From Chromera velia (taxonomy: Eukaryota; Sar; Chromeraceae): a stretch of DNA of 64,000 nt. This document shows positions 10,501 through 22,216 of this stretch, in pieces. The translations under genes were made by a program, and so were the position numbers. Below the pieces are notes generated by a model, which saw only the letters and a list, made by a program, of their open reading frames with translations, made no database searches and was not told the origin of the DNA. The stretch is taken from the NCBI GenBank assembly GCA_018398765.1, contig JAHBMJ010002118.1:40854-104853 (forward strand), in the 5' to 3' direction. Positions within the stretch are counted from its first letter, which is position 1; each line of letters starts with the position of its first letter.

Positions 10501-12191
10501 CATCCTGTGACGAAATTACAAAATTCAAGTGTATGCGGTATATCTGACAGCAGAAACAGACTCGATCCGAGTCGAATCTCTATTAATTGATCGATCGATC
10601 GATCGATCGGTCTCAATTCGGTCTCGTATACCGGGTCCCCAGCTGCATATGGCCGCGTTTGTAAACCTTGCGGCCCCAAAAAATCTGTTAACACGGACGC
10701 GCGGCCCCGGAATTTCTTCCGCGGCCGCGGCGCGCACGGCAAAGCGCAACGCCACATGCGGCCACATACATTGCAGTCTAACAGATATAATCACAACCCC
10801 ATGCAGAAACTAGTCTTCCTATATGGCCTCAATTTCAGCTTCTATTAGCTTTCTGATCAATTATATTTTATTGTAATTCAAAAGTCATAAATGTTCATCT
10901 TCTTTTTAAAAAATATAAAAAAAAATTAATCTTTTTAAGTATAGAATAATTAATAATAATAGTTGAAGTATAGGGTACCAGCCTGCTGCGTATCTATGCT
11001 TACTTCTGGACCCGGCAGGCCGAGCGTGGAGGCTGTGCCACGCGGTGCCGAAGCACCGTGCTGGCCGGGATAGGATTGCCGCACGCGCATTCGATTTTGT
11101 ACGATTTGTGCCGTGCACATTCAGTTCTAGCCAGTTCAGATCGTTTCACTTCATGCAGCACTAGCTGATTGAATGCCTTTCGGCTATTCGTTCTACTCTG
11201 CCTTGACAGACAGACTATTTCATGAAGTAGTTCCACCATCATGGAGATCTAGCTCTGCATTCCATTGGAACATCATTTGGTCATTCTCTTTTATAATATG
11301 AAGTTATATCAAGTTAACCTTTCTTAGGTTAGTTATACGCTATTAATGCTTATTATACACTCTGTAAACCTCACCATATTCTGAATGAATGAAATTCAAT
11401 GAATGAATGAATGAATGAATGAATGAATGAATGAATGGGTTGACTAAGCCGGCGGAGCCTAGCTCCTGGCAGTCCATGCATGCAAGTCCGAGTCTTGTTG
11501 ATTTTTCACTTTCAGACAACTCAAAAACCACACTGTTTTTCTCTAAATTAAAGAAAAATTTCATTGTAAACCATGTGGAGTCTTAGTTACTATAGTGGAG
11601 ATCGTTTTTCACTTTCATATATTTTCATATGTATTATCTTTCTCAGTCTTTTTCTAAATTAAAAAAAAAAAAAATCGATCATTTTAAATAATGTGGAGTA
11701 ATATAGAGTAATGTGGAACTTTTAAGTCACCACTTCAATTTTATTATGAAGTACCATTATAATTAAGTCAAAATGTTCTTTGTAGCATTTCACAATTAGG
11801 ATACATATACAATTCTAGATACAATTACTACTATAAATTATATAAGTACTAGTTTGATATAATGAGTAGTTGTACATAGTCTATTAGTCTTACATAACTG
11901 TAGGTTACGTTTGAAGGCTTAGATTCCAGCTTTACATACAAAAAAAGGCTTAATAGTTTCAATGCCTAAGTTGTAGATTGAGTATCAGTATAATAGGGTG
12001 GCCGCTAGGGTGGCCGGGTAAAAAAATTCGTGATGCGATTGCGAATTTGCAATCTTGATTACGGTCCGATGTCGGCTAGGATGTCGGTCAGATCCGTGAC
12101 ACGAACCGTCACGGGGAAACATGAAGGGGATCTAAGCCACTGGAACAATCCACTGGGAGCATTCCAAGTCTTGTTGGAGTTAGTGAGATCA
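10501..12191. other. gene-poor interval
   Basis: Contains a (GATC)n run at 10588-10608, a GC-rich stretch at 10640-10760 with NotI-like palindromes, a (GAAT)n run at about 11392-11437, and AT-rich sequence from 11250 to 12000. No gene is supportable. Confidence 0.5.
11392..11437. repeat. (GAAT)n microsatellite
   Basis: About ten copies of GAAT/TGAA in a row. Confidence 0.9.
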
Positions 12192-12599
12192 TCAAGAGCA
12201 TGCACACAAAACATAGTAGTGCGAGGCTGGCTGACCAAATATTGTCCCAATGTCCTGTATGTCACTGCTGCAAACGGCGGCATTCGGTGTTGTGCTGCAG
12301 CAGGCAAGGCTACAACTAGAAGTGACTGTACGAAAGAACGGAAATATGCCACCGTTGCTTGCTCCAGAAGTGACTCCACAAACACCGCTGAGTCCAGCTG
12401 GGGTGCTGCAAGCTGTGTTCGTGTTTGCATTTGTGTAAGCAGCAGTCATGATGGCGTTCCCTGACCCACCCCACGTACTATGTCTGGCAACACCGTCACA
12501 AGAGAGGCCGATGTTGCCACACGCTGTGGTGCAGTCGTTGCCAGCTCCCTGGGCCCACACCCAAGTGACTGCAATACAGAATACGGAAGTGTTTACTTT
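12192..12599 (-). CDS. small Cys-rich, probably secreted protein
   Basis: A 135-residue minus-strand frame. The start at 12599 gives a short hydrophobic N-terminus (V-F-C-I-A-V-T-W-V-W) that could act as a signal peptide. The mature part has about a dozen Cys, in motifs such as D-C-T-T-A-C-G-N-I-G-L-S-C and S-C-S-L-A-C-C, and is rich in Ser, Thr, Ala and Asn. This layout resembles Cys-rich extracellular modules of algae and other protists, but I cannot name the family. A TGCAG acceptor at 12569-12573 just before V-T-W-V-W means the true first exon may lie upstream; the same acceptor and exon start are duplicated at about 12620-12640. It ends at a TGA at 12192. Confidence 0.45.
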   Translation of the reverse strand, partial: KVNTSVFCIAVTWVWAQGAGNDCTTACGNIGLSCDGVARHSTWGGSGNAIMTAAYTNANTNTACSTPAGLSGVCGVTSGASNGGIFPFFRTVTSSCSLACCSTTPNAAVCSSDIQDIGTIFGQPASHYYVLCACS

Positions 12600-12655
12600 C
12601 ATACAGAAAATAAATGCATGGGCCCACACCCAGGTGACTGCAACACACGGAAGGA
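12552..12655. repeat. duplicated acceptor and exon start
   Basis: The words TGGGCCCACACCCAAGTGACTG (about 12549-12570) and TGGGCCCACACCCAGGTGACTG (about 12618-12639) are near-identical. On the minus strand each is a TGCAG acceptor followed by the same exon start, so the first-exon junction of the Cys-rich gene was locally duplicated. Confidence 0.75.
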
Positions 12656-12863
12656 AGTGATAGAAAGATTGTCCAGGCTACTCAAGAAAAAAGGTACATG
12701 GAGACAACAGGCGATCGAGACGCACCGCAGGCATTGTAGTGCGATGCTCTCGCATCAAAGAGTCATTGGTGTGAAGCTTCAGCCAAACACGCAAACGGCA
12801 GAGAAAGGCATGGTTACAGACTGACTGCCACTAACATATCTAGCTGCAACAACTGCAAAGCAT

Positions 12864-13653
12864 TCATGTATGCAGTGACAGACAGGCAGGCAGACAGGCA
12901 GGCAGACAGGCAGGCAGACAGGCAGACAGGCAGACAGGCAGACAGTCAAATAGACAGACAGACAGACCTCCATTTCCGTCCGCAGCGCACGAAAGTGCTG
13001 TCGTGGTTGTCATGGTCGCTGTTGTTGTGGTTGTGGTTGTCGTCTGTGCTATTTCGCCGCTTGCATCGTTCGACTCTGAAAATTTGAAAAGCCTCTCTTG
13101 ACTCCCCTGCCGAATTTCTGTCAGATAAATTGCTTCAAGCAGTAGGCATGCCTGGACAAACACGTCTCTTGCAAGGGCAGTCAAACGATTGTAGTTTTGC
13201 CCCCCCCCAGGTAACAGCTGCTCCTCTCCAGTGAGGTCTAAAAGGGACCAAAGTCCACTCTGAGAATCCTCCGAAGTGTTCACAGCCACAGACATCCACG
13301 CACTTCCTGCAGCTGCCATGCGTCTCTTGAGCGCGCTCTCCGTGGGAATCTTTTCTGTGCAAGCTGCATCTGGAAGGCTGGTAGAGCAATGACTTCGAAC
13401 AGCATCGTAGGCTTCGATTCTTCTTCTCTGTGCACTGCCAGCCCTTGCCACTGAGGCACCTGCCGACTCGGAGTGCTGCACTGTGATTTCGTGAACCTCT
13501 ACGCCGCTGGCCTCCAGAAAGGCCTTGATTGCTGTGGAAGTGGGCGCTAACAAATTGCCGTCAGAGGGTCGTCGCAGTCTCTTTCTTTGTGCTGTCACAG
13601 AGGATGCCCTGGCCTCTGTCTCGGAGATGCAGGGTCCAAAGCAGAGGAGGTAC
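12864..13653 (-). CDS. hypothetical protein exon, C-terminus in a microsatellite
   Basis: An open frame of about 262 codons begins at a TGCAG acceptor (exon start 13653). Its first residues, Y-L-L-C-F then T-A-Q-R-K-R, align with the last exon of the neighbouring gene (Y-F-L-F-R then T-S-Q-R-R at 14377). The body is Ala/Ser-rich with a helical-looking V-F-V-Q-A-C-L-L-L-E-A-I-Y segment and a poly-Thr run. The last 40 residues (Leu/Pro/Cys) are coded by the (GCAGGCAGACAG) repeat and may not be real; the exon probably splices out before it. No 5' exon is found. The function is unknown. It may be a broken paralogue of the gene at 14161-15290. Confidence 0.4.
12879..12966. repeat. (CAGG/CAGA)n microsatellite
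   Basis: Tandem CAGACAGG units of 4 and 8 bp. They overlap the predicted C-terminus of the hypothetical protein on the minus strand. Confidence 0.9.
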
Positions 13654-14160
13654 CTGCAGAAAGGAGGACAGAGTAAACAGACACACAACGCAGGAATAAA
13701 GGGGGTGCACGAACGTCAAAAGTACGCCTCCACGCATAGCATTCCTAAGCACCCGATAACCCGCACAAGAACAGAGGATGAAGATCTAGGATTGGAATTT
13801 ATTTGGCCAGCGTGCCACTGACAGACAACTATCTGTATCATCTATACATCTTCACTCAGTCTGCGGCACATGCAGTCACACAGTCCACATCTGTAAGGGT
13901 ACTGAGGATGGAGATGCACATTTCTTCGGCAAATGGAAAGCTGGGCAGAGACAGAGACAGACGCAGAAAAGAGCAAAAGGGGAGAGACAAACTGGGTGAA
14001 AAAGTAGGCAAGTGTGTTTGTGCGGGCGCGCGCGCGTGCGTGTGTGAGTGAGACAGAACGATCAAAAGCACGCAAAGAGAGAGAAAGTTATAGGACAGAC
14101 AGACACAGGGACAAAGGGAGAGGCCAACTCAACCCGCGCGACTACGAGTCTAGAGACTCC
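13654..14160. other. intergenic, simple-repeat rich
   Basis: Between two related minus-strand genes. It holds purine-rich sequence and a (GCGC)/(GTGT) stretch near 14025-14050. I could not find the missing upstream exons of the gene at 12864-13653 here. Confidence 0.4.
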
Positions 14161-14510
14161 TCACATCTTCACTTGGGCGCTGGCTGCCTTGTCTGCGACT
14201 TCAGATTCGGGCCCTTCCAGGAACCTCTCGCCGTCAGTTGAAGTCAGGGAAGAGAAATCAAAGTCCTCCAGGCCCTCCTCACTGACAGAGTCCAATAACC
14301 TTCTTTGAGAGGTCGTGCGAACCATAACGAGGGCAGTTGTATTACTGAAGGCTTCTGTTGATCGAAACAAAAAGTACCTGAAAACCACATGCAACCAGGA
14401 ATGGTTTTCTCTTATTGCGTTTTCGATGGTTTGAGTTTTTGCGACATTCTTGCTTGTAGAAAGATCATGGAAAAGCAAAGTACGAGGAAAAGAGAGAGAA
14501 GGGGGGGAGG

Positions 14511-14548
<38 letters not shown>

Positions 14549-15290
14549 GGGGAGGGGGAAGAAGCCTGGAGGTGGGAGATATATATATCATCATGATAAA
14601 TCAGATAAAAAAGAAAACAAGTGTTGAGGAAGCAAAAACTGACACGCAGACAGGCAAACAATCAGACGGACAGGCAGAAAGAGGCAATGAGAGAAAGAGG
14701 GAAGGCGGGAGAGTTGGCAGGAGGCTGACCACAACAGAGATCCCACCAGAGCTCCAATTGCGAGGCATGTGAGAACAACGATTAGAATCCAGACCCATTG
14801 GCGACAACCGCAGCAGATTGCTAAGCAGCAACACCTCTCTTCCACTTCTTTCTCTTCCTTTTCCTTCTCCTCCTCTGAAGCATTCATCTCGTCGTTACTC
14901 TTTGGGACCTCCACTTCGTTTCCTTCAGCAGGAATGATTCTATCACCACATGCGAAGAGAGGTTTGGAAGAGCTGACTGCTTCTATTGGAAGAGCAAGAG
15001 GGGCGGTGTCCGAGTCAGACTCGACCCTCTTGGACTCATGATTTGAGGCGTCGCTGAGGTGGTCAGGGAGTCTTGCAGGGGTGCGAGGAGGAGGGGGGGG
15101 AATCAAGAAGACGTCGTGTGTTCTGTCGGGTTGCTTGGACCTCCTGGGGGTTGCTGCTGGAAGGGGGGGTGTTGGAGGCGCTGCAGATGTGTGCAGAGAT
15201 GGATCGCATACAGAAGATCAGAGGTGCATGCGTACCTGTGTGAGTGTACATGCATGCATGCAGAAACGGCAGCTCAGCAGACATATGCAT
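14161..15290 (-). CDS. predicted single-pass membrane protein, three exons
   Basis: Exons 15290-15236, 15180-14730 and 14377-14161 join in matching phase into one frame of about 240 residues. The introns are 55 bp (donor GTACGC, acceptor TGCAG) and 352 bp (donor GTCAGC, acceptor TTCAG, containing a (CT)n run). The N-terminal half is Pro/Ser-rich and ends in an acidic Glu/Lys stretch. A Cys cluster (R-C-C-C-L-A-I-C-C-G-C) sits directly before a hydrophobic helix (W-V-W-I-L-I-V-V-L-T-C-L-A) that runs into exon 3, and a short Ser-rich tail ends at 14161. The membrane-proximal Cys could be acylated. There is no signal peptide, so a cytoplasmic N-terminus with one helix is likely. The last exon is related to the start of the exon at 13653. 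The function is unknown; exon 1 is the least certain part. Confidence 0.5.
14509..14545. repeat. (GA)n microsatellite
   Basis: A pure (GA) run with GGGGGA flanks, inside the second intron of the membrane protein gene. Confidence 0.9.
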
Positions 15291-15634
15291 GTGCGTGCGT
15301 GCTGAAGTTGCCTTTGGTCATGAAGCATGAGGTTGCAAGCACCTTTCTAGAGGAATGCAACAAATACAATCGCCCTTTATAAAGAAGGATGATTCCACAA
15401 AAAATGAGGGGAACTGAAGGTTGTTTGTCTGTGCACATCTGGTCGTACAAACGCGCCCTGAGTGTCGAGGGAAAGGATGGATGGATGGATTTGCAAAAGG
15501 TACGAACGGCGGGAGGCGGAGAGCGTGACAAGAGAAACAGGAATTAGCGGAGGCGGAAAGACATCAACCGGGGAAAGGAGGAATGGATCAGGGAGGGAAG
15601 GAAGAAGGGAAGAGAGGAACACAGGGAAAACAAG

Positions 15635-15669
<35 letters not shown>

Positions 15670-15838
15670 NNNNNNNNNNNNNNNNNNNNNNNNNNNNNNN
15701 NNNNNNNNNNNNNNNNNNNNNNNNNNNNNNNNNNNNNNNNNNNNNNNNNNNNNNNNNNNNNNNNNNNNNNNNNNNNNNNNNNNNNNNNNNNNNNNNNNNN
15801 NNNNNNNNNNNNNNNNNNNNNNNNNNNNNNNNNNNNNN

Positions 15839-15929
<91 letters not shown>

Positions 15930-15943
15930 GTGAGTGAGTGTGA

Positions 15944-15982
<39 letters not shown>

Positions 15983-17260
15983 AAAGAGAGAGAGAGAGAG
16001 AGTGAAGGTGGTGTCAAAAGTGTGCGCCAGTCGATGCAACGGCTGACAGCAGAGTTGTATGCGCCAGTCTCACGAAGTGCAACACAGCTAGCGTGTGATC
16101 AATCGCACGCGAAACGATCATCAAAACTCTTGTGTACACACTAATATATTAAAGCCTTGGTGCCTGACCCGTCCACTTTTTGCTTTCTGCCGGCAAGGTT
16201 TGACCAGGGAGCGGTGGTAAGTGAGCAAGGACTGCACCAAAGGAAGCAAAGGACGCAGAGGCAGGCAGAAGATGCTAATGGACATGTTTTCGCGCACATA
16301 CCAATATGTGGCTTCTGTGGAAGGGAAGAGACTCGCCAGGCATGCTGGATGCCCTACTTACACTCCAAGGGGTCTTCTTTTTCAGCCGCCCTGCTTTTGG
16401 GAGGAATCGGGGCCATAGTTTCTCGGGTTGGAGCAAGAAGGCAAGCAGCGACGTAGATGTGGGGAGGAGACACAGCTAGTCTGAGGAATCAATCACCCAA
16501 GTCGGAAGGTCAAAAATTTAGTTTTGAAGTTAGCCTCCGCAGCGACGCTTCTCCCTCTCGTACGATTATCGCTCATGAGTTCTTTGAAAGTGTAGATGGA
16601 GATCCTGGAAGAAGCAATCAAAGAGCTCTTTAGGTCCATCAGCTCAATTCCGTGCGTAATCAAAGTCCCAGAAGTATATGCATGCGTATCTTCCTCAGAC
16701 CAAAGCGAAGCACGACCATTTTTCGGTATATATTTACATGTGGCGTAAGACAGCCGGTTGTCTTTTCCTTTTGAGCAGCTTGCAATGTGCCCCCAGATCT
16801 GAAACAGTTCGCATCTCGGTTCTGAAGTTCGAAGACAAAGGAGGCATACAATGCCATACATAGAGCCCGATATAGCAACTTAATTGACTTGCAAGAAGTT
16901 GCCAAAAACATAAAAGGTCAGACAAAACAGCAATCGCGCATGCATGAACAGCAATCGCGCATGCATGCACGCGCGCGGTCCGCGCGGCGCCGGCGCGATT
17001 GCAAGGGGTGCATGGATGACCTATATATAGCTAGCTGATGCATGCATGGTGACCTCAGTGGCATTCAGTGGCACATGTGCAGCCATCCTAGCTGGCACAG
17101 CCATCCTGGCACATGTAGCCATCCTGGCACAGCCGCTCAGTCTGCTATCTGAATCTGTCGATGTAGCTAGCTGTGAGATTGACTGCTTCTTTGCCAAGCA
17201 CACATCATGACACAATTCTGATATGGATCAGGTAAATCCCCAAAAGGTTGTCCCTCGAAT
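15291..17260. other. intergenic with gap and repeats
   Basis: Contains the gapped microsatellite at 15642-16006. A 21-bp unit AACAGCAATCGCGCATGCATG occurs twice around 16926-16968, beside a GC-palindromic stretch GCGCGCGGTCCGCGCGGCGC. A small tandem of GCCATCCTGGCACA lies at 17080-17130. Frames at 16157-16456 (+) and 16493-16861 (-) lack any recognised feature, so neither is called. Confidence 0.45.
15642..16006. repeat. (CT)n - gap - (TG)n(GA)n microsatellite
   Basis: A (CT) run to 15669, 169 N (15670-15838), then about 70 bp of (TG), a (GA) run, a second (TG) run at about 15950-15980 and a final (GA) run. The gap is plainly an unresolved repeat. Confidence 0.95.
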
Positions 17261-17361
17261 GTGAGGTCTTTGAGGTTTCCTCAGATTCCCTGCCGGATGG
17301 CTCCTACACTTTCTGAGGACAACACAGAGCAACAGATTTCACCGCATCCAACCATCCATCA
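17261..17361 (+). promoter_or_regulatory. leader of the Sfi1-like gene, shared with 6963-7093
   Basis: The 100 bp directly before the start codon are the part duplicated at 6963-7093. They probably contain the 5' UTR and perhaps core promoter sequence. I see no TATA box. Confidence 0.4.
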
Positions 17362-20300
17362 ATGTCCTCCAGAAAGATGCCCACAACTCAGGGCACGCCA
17401 GACCTCAAAGGATGTCTGGTCAAGAAGTCTTTGTCCCTCTCTCGAAACAGACCCTCTTCCTCAGGGAACCGGGGGGCAGGCGGAGGGCAACCTTCGTCTT
17501 CAAAGGCAAAGCCTAATGCCGTCTCCTTCGCGCTTCCACCCTCGGAAGTTCTTCTGCGGCAATGTGTGGCTGGGTGGCGGCGCGCTGTCAAATTGAGAAA
17601 GGTCAGTGTGCCTACTGCTTTATCCACAAGACGATCAGCGTGAACCCTCCTGTGAACCTCATTCGCATGCTCTCTCCTGCTTGTGTTTGCAGTTCAAACG
17701 AAATGCTGAGAAAGCCCGCAGACTCCGGCTGAGTTTTTTCAGGCGCCAGCGAGCTCTCCTCCAGTGGTCTCTAGTTACCAGAGCCCTGAGGGAGGGGAGG
17801 AGGGCCAACGAGGTGCTGGCGAGATGGAGGGCCCAAAAGGTTGAGCGACGGGTTCTTGCTGCCTGGAGCGCGTACGTGGAGAGAAGACGCGTCAAGCAAG
17901 CACTTGGTCAGTTACTCTGCATAAGGATATGCCCAAGCGGGGGAAACTGTCAGGACCCTGTGAGGACTTTCCATGACATTCCCTGGCGTTCTTCCTTCCC
18001 TCCAGCCACTCTCTGGGCTTCCTTCTTTAGCGGCTACGAGAGAAAACAGTGCGTTCGTTTAGCGTCGTTCGTGTCTGTGCGTCTTTGTCTGCAGTATCTG
18101 ATGTGGATGCTCTAAGGGTACGTCGGTTGGTGTTGAGGGGTCTCCGTGGTCTTGCCGTCTCCGTCTCTCTCTTCAGAGAACAGGGACAGAGGGCAGAGAA
18201 ACTTCAGCAAAGACTCAGGGACAAAGTGAAACAGGTCAGACGAAACGCTTCTTTCAGGTAATTCGTTTGCGTGCTCCACTCTGCCCATCCATCTTCACCT
18301 TTCTGTTGCTGCTTCCTCAGGACTTCCGGTCGAGACAATGCAGTCACCTCACCTTCCCTGTGTTTACTTCTTTTTTCCCTTTCCCTTTCTTCTCCCCTCC
18401 GTGTGCCTCCAAGTTTCCCGTCTCCCTGATTGAGAGCTGTCTGCCGCCTGGAAGGAAATAGAATGGCAACATGCAATTACCAAGATTGCTCGCGGAAGTC
18501 TACAGAATGCGGCGAGGACCTTCTGGAGGACCCCTGAAGGTCGAGACCCCCTTTCTTTATTTTGAGTCTAGGACACAACAAAACCTCCTTCGTTTCTTTT
18601 GAGTCTGGGACACACCGTCTTTTTTTGTCTTTTCTCTCTCTCCGGTCTCTTTCTGCCTTCTGCCTGCAGTCTGTCCTCTCCTCTTGGGGTTTCCTGACTG
18701 ACCGGAAGAAGTTCCTCCGGGACCTTTTTGAACGGGGCAGGATGCGGGTGAATGAGAGGAGAGCAGAGAGAGCGATGCGCATGTGGGAAGAGGCTCGTGT
18801 GAGAGAAGCGCGGATGCAGGCGTTGGAGGGGTCAGTCAGCGTTGGGGAAGGGGAGTGTGGTTGTATGGTGCTTCTTCTTTTTCGTCTCTTCTGCTGGAGG
18901 AGGGGACATGGGGGATGGGAGTCAGTGTCGTGGGATGTTTGCAAATACTTTTGGTGTTGGACGTCGCCCCATTCAGATTTGGAATCCAGCGCAAGAACAA
19001 AGAAAGAAAAGAATGTACAGGTCCTTTGAAAAGAAAGCGCACAGAAGCGATCTCTGTTTCTTGTCGTTCGTTCAGTGAAGGAAAGAGAAGAGAAGGAAGC
19101 CAAGGACAGAAGTTCACCCATCGCTTCATTGTGCTTGGTTCTTTCTTTCTTTTTGCCTGCAGGCTCACAATCGCAGCATCTGAGTCTTTGGAGGGATGGC
19201 GGAAGAGAAAGGCACTGGAAGCAATGAAGCGGGCTGTCGTTTGGGGGTGGAAGAGAAGAAGTGCTAACGAGGCGGCGGATAAGCTTCAAATGTGGGTATG
19301 GAGGGGAGGGGATGGAAGGGAAGGGAAGGAGAGAGGAATTGAGGTGCATTAGATGTGTTGGGGCTGAATGAGGGCAAAGGGACCTGATATGTTGGTTGTC
19401 GAGTATGAATGTGATGGATGCATGCAGTAGAAATCGATGAGGCCACTAACGCTTGTCCTTGATTGAGAATATTCCGCATTTGCTTGTTTTTTTTTTTTGC
19501 TTTCGCTTCTCCCTGCTTCGATACCATTTTTTTCACATTGCTTCTTCGCTCTCCCACTCCCTTCTCTCTCCATGTCATCAATTATGCATTCCGCATGCAT
19601 CCATGCAGCCGGTGGACTTCGCACAGGAGTGCAGAAGCGTTTCGTGAGTGGGCCCGGTGTGTGGGTGAGACCGCAGAAGAGAGGGCAAGGGAGGGTCGAA
19701 AGATGAGACTGAGACAGGGCTTCAGAAGGTTCACTCAACAAGTAGATTTGCTGACGGTCAGTCAGCCTCAAACTGCATGGACCCAGCCAGGCCCTTCTCT
19801 CTCTTTGCTTGTCGATTCCCTTCCTCTCTGTGGCCGTTCGTGTCTTCTTCCGTTCCGTTGTGTTCTTATGAAAGACGTTTCACAGAAGGATAGATGAAGA
19901 AGAGATCAACAAAAGACAGGAGAAGCAATGTTAGAAACATTGAGGTATGTGATGTGCACAGACAGACAGGGAATCGCATCGGGTTAACACCTTCGTCTTT
20001 CGTTGAAAGTGCCGTAGCTTCTCTTGTCTCGGCAGATTTCGATCCCTCCCGGCGCCTTCCATTCCCCCTTCTCCGATGAGATGAGCTGGGTGGTGGCACT
20101 GAAGATTCTCATCTTCTTAGGATGCAATGTAGTCTCTTACAACACATTATGAAATGATATTACATCTCGTATGTTTCGTTTGATCGAATGAGACGAGAAG
20201 TGCAGGTCCAGAGCGAAAATAGAGAGGCACGGGCGGTGGATGCCTTGACGGACAGGCGGAGAGACGGCAGGGAGACTCTCCTCTGTTCGTCGGCAGTGCG

Positions 20301-22148
20301 AGGCATGAGGAGCACTGTGCTTGCATTAACGAAGAGACTGAGTTCTCTCTCTGACACACAAGGCAGCAAGGACAGTGCAGAGGAAAGCAGAGAAGGAAGG
20401 GAGAATCAGAATTCTGCAGTCATCGCGTCTCTCTTCTGGAATGCTCTCTTGTGGAGGTCAGCCGTAGGAGTGAGTGCTTTTGGTTCCTTTTTTAGAGAAG
20501 TTTCGTGGACTTGGACTGCGTTGTGCGGAGGTTTGTAGCTGCCCGGATGACCAAAAAAGCCAATGGATCTACTACCTCCTGTCAGGCCCAGAGGGGAAAG
20601 AAAGAGAGAAAAAAGAACAGCGGCGCATCTGTACGGAGAGTCTCGGTTGCGCAGAGCGACCCCTGCTCCCTCACTCTCTTCTGATTGCCCTGTTGGGGGC
20701 CTCACTGTTCTCCCTTCTGCCTTTCCCGTGCAAACATATTAGCTCGGAATGATGAACACTTTTTTCTCACCACATGACTGAACGTTGCGTCAGGTCTCTT
20801 CTCTCCAGCTGCTGGAGGTCGTGGCGACGTGCGGCCAGACAGCGAAAGACGGTGCAACGAGGCGCTGTGGAGAGGAAGAGAAGATTGATGCGAAGGGGAA
20901 TTGAGGAGCTCCAGAGGTCAGTAGCGGCAGGTCTGCGTGGCCGCTTTCTATAGCCATCAGACTTTGCACTCTCCCGTTCCTGTGTCAAGGCGCTTTCCGA
21001 ACCCCCTTTCCCTTTCTTCTTGAGTGACAACGCTTGTTTATTTTTCGTCGTTCAGACCCAAAAGCATCCACGATGCATAGCGTTTCCGTGAAGTGATTTT
21101 ACAGCAATTTCTTTCTGTCATATGCATGTTCCTACTCTATCCCCGTCATCTTCTTCTTTTTCCTCTTCACTTCTTTGCAGCAATAAAAATACTGCAGTTT
21201 TGCTGCGACAAAAAAGGTCAGCCGACAGACGTGCGGATGAAAGAAATGGAGACATTTGCAGGCCCTTTTTTGAAAAGGTGCTTCATGAAAGCGTCATCTC
21301 CCTCCCCCCTCCACCCTCCTCCCGTCTGATGCTCCTCTCCTCCCTCCTCGTGAGCACTTGGTGCTTTGTCTCTCCCTCGTCTGATTCTTTGACCCGTGGA
21401 ATTAAGTTCAGTTGACGAGGTGCTTGCAGGGACGCCTGTGAGATGGCCTTGGAGGCGAGGGAGAAAGCGAGGGGCATTCGGAGACTCAGAGAGCTGGCAG
21501 TGCGGAGACGTTCTCTCGAGGAGGTTGCAGAGTCAGTCAGTGCGCGCGCCCGGGAGTGTCTGAGTGTGGCTCTTTTTTTTTCGGGGGTGGGTGGGTGGGT
21601 GGGTAGGTGGGGGCAAAAGAAGGATAGGGCGGATGGAAGAAAAGAGAAGTGAGCAGACTAACAGGTGGGTGTCTGCAAATAGGACGACAGACGAACGAGG
21701 AGGTGCAGGAAAAGAGCTGAAGAGGGAAGAGATGCAGGCCGTGGAGAGAGTCGAATGGAATTTTGTGAAGGTAGAAGCGACTAGAAGCGAATGGAATTTT
21801 GTGAAGGTAGAAGCGAATGGAATTTTGTGAAGGTAGAAGCGAATCCGTCTGGCCATGTGTGGCACTAAGTACTCTCCTGCTCCTGATTTCACACCCTCTC
21901 ACTGCCATGCGTTGGTGCCCTGGATGTTTCGTGCGCGAGGCATACAGAGACACGTGTTTCGGAATGATACAGAACAACACCAATTTTTTTGGGGGAGAGC
22001 GAAGGAAAAGAGCTCACTTGAAGCGCAGCAAGACCTTCTCTTTTTTTCATCACCGTCTCTTTCTTCAAATATTCTTCTTCCCCTGAAGTGCAGGTCCTTT
22101 CAGAAGGGAAGGAGACGGCAGGAACTCCTGCTGATGACCGCATTCCGG

Positions 22149-22216
<68 letters not shown>

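Noticed and set aside
15377-16046. Open frames of 150-220 residues across the N run
   Set aside because: They exist only because N codons are read as X between (CT) and (TG) repeats.
18437-18539. Additional exon of the Sfi1-like gene
   Set aside because: It has a good Trp-containing helical frame but would break phase between the exons ending at 18234 and starting at 18670, and its acceptor is weak; it is kept only as a possibility in the gene entry.
20188-20205. Met at 20188 as the start of an independent gene
   Set aside because: A TGCAG acceptor at 20201-20205 joins the following sequence in phase to the upstream Sfi1-like exons.
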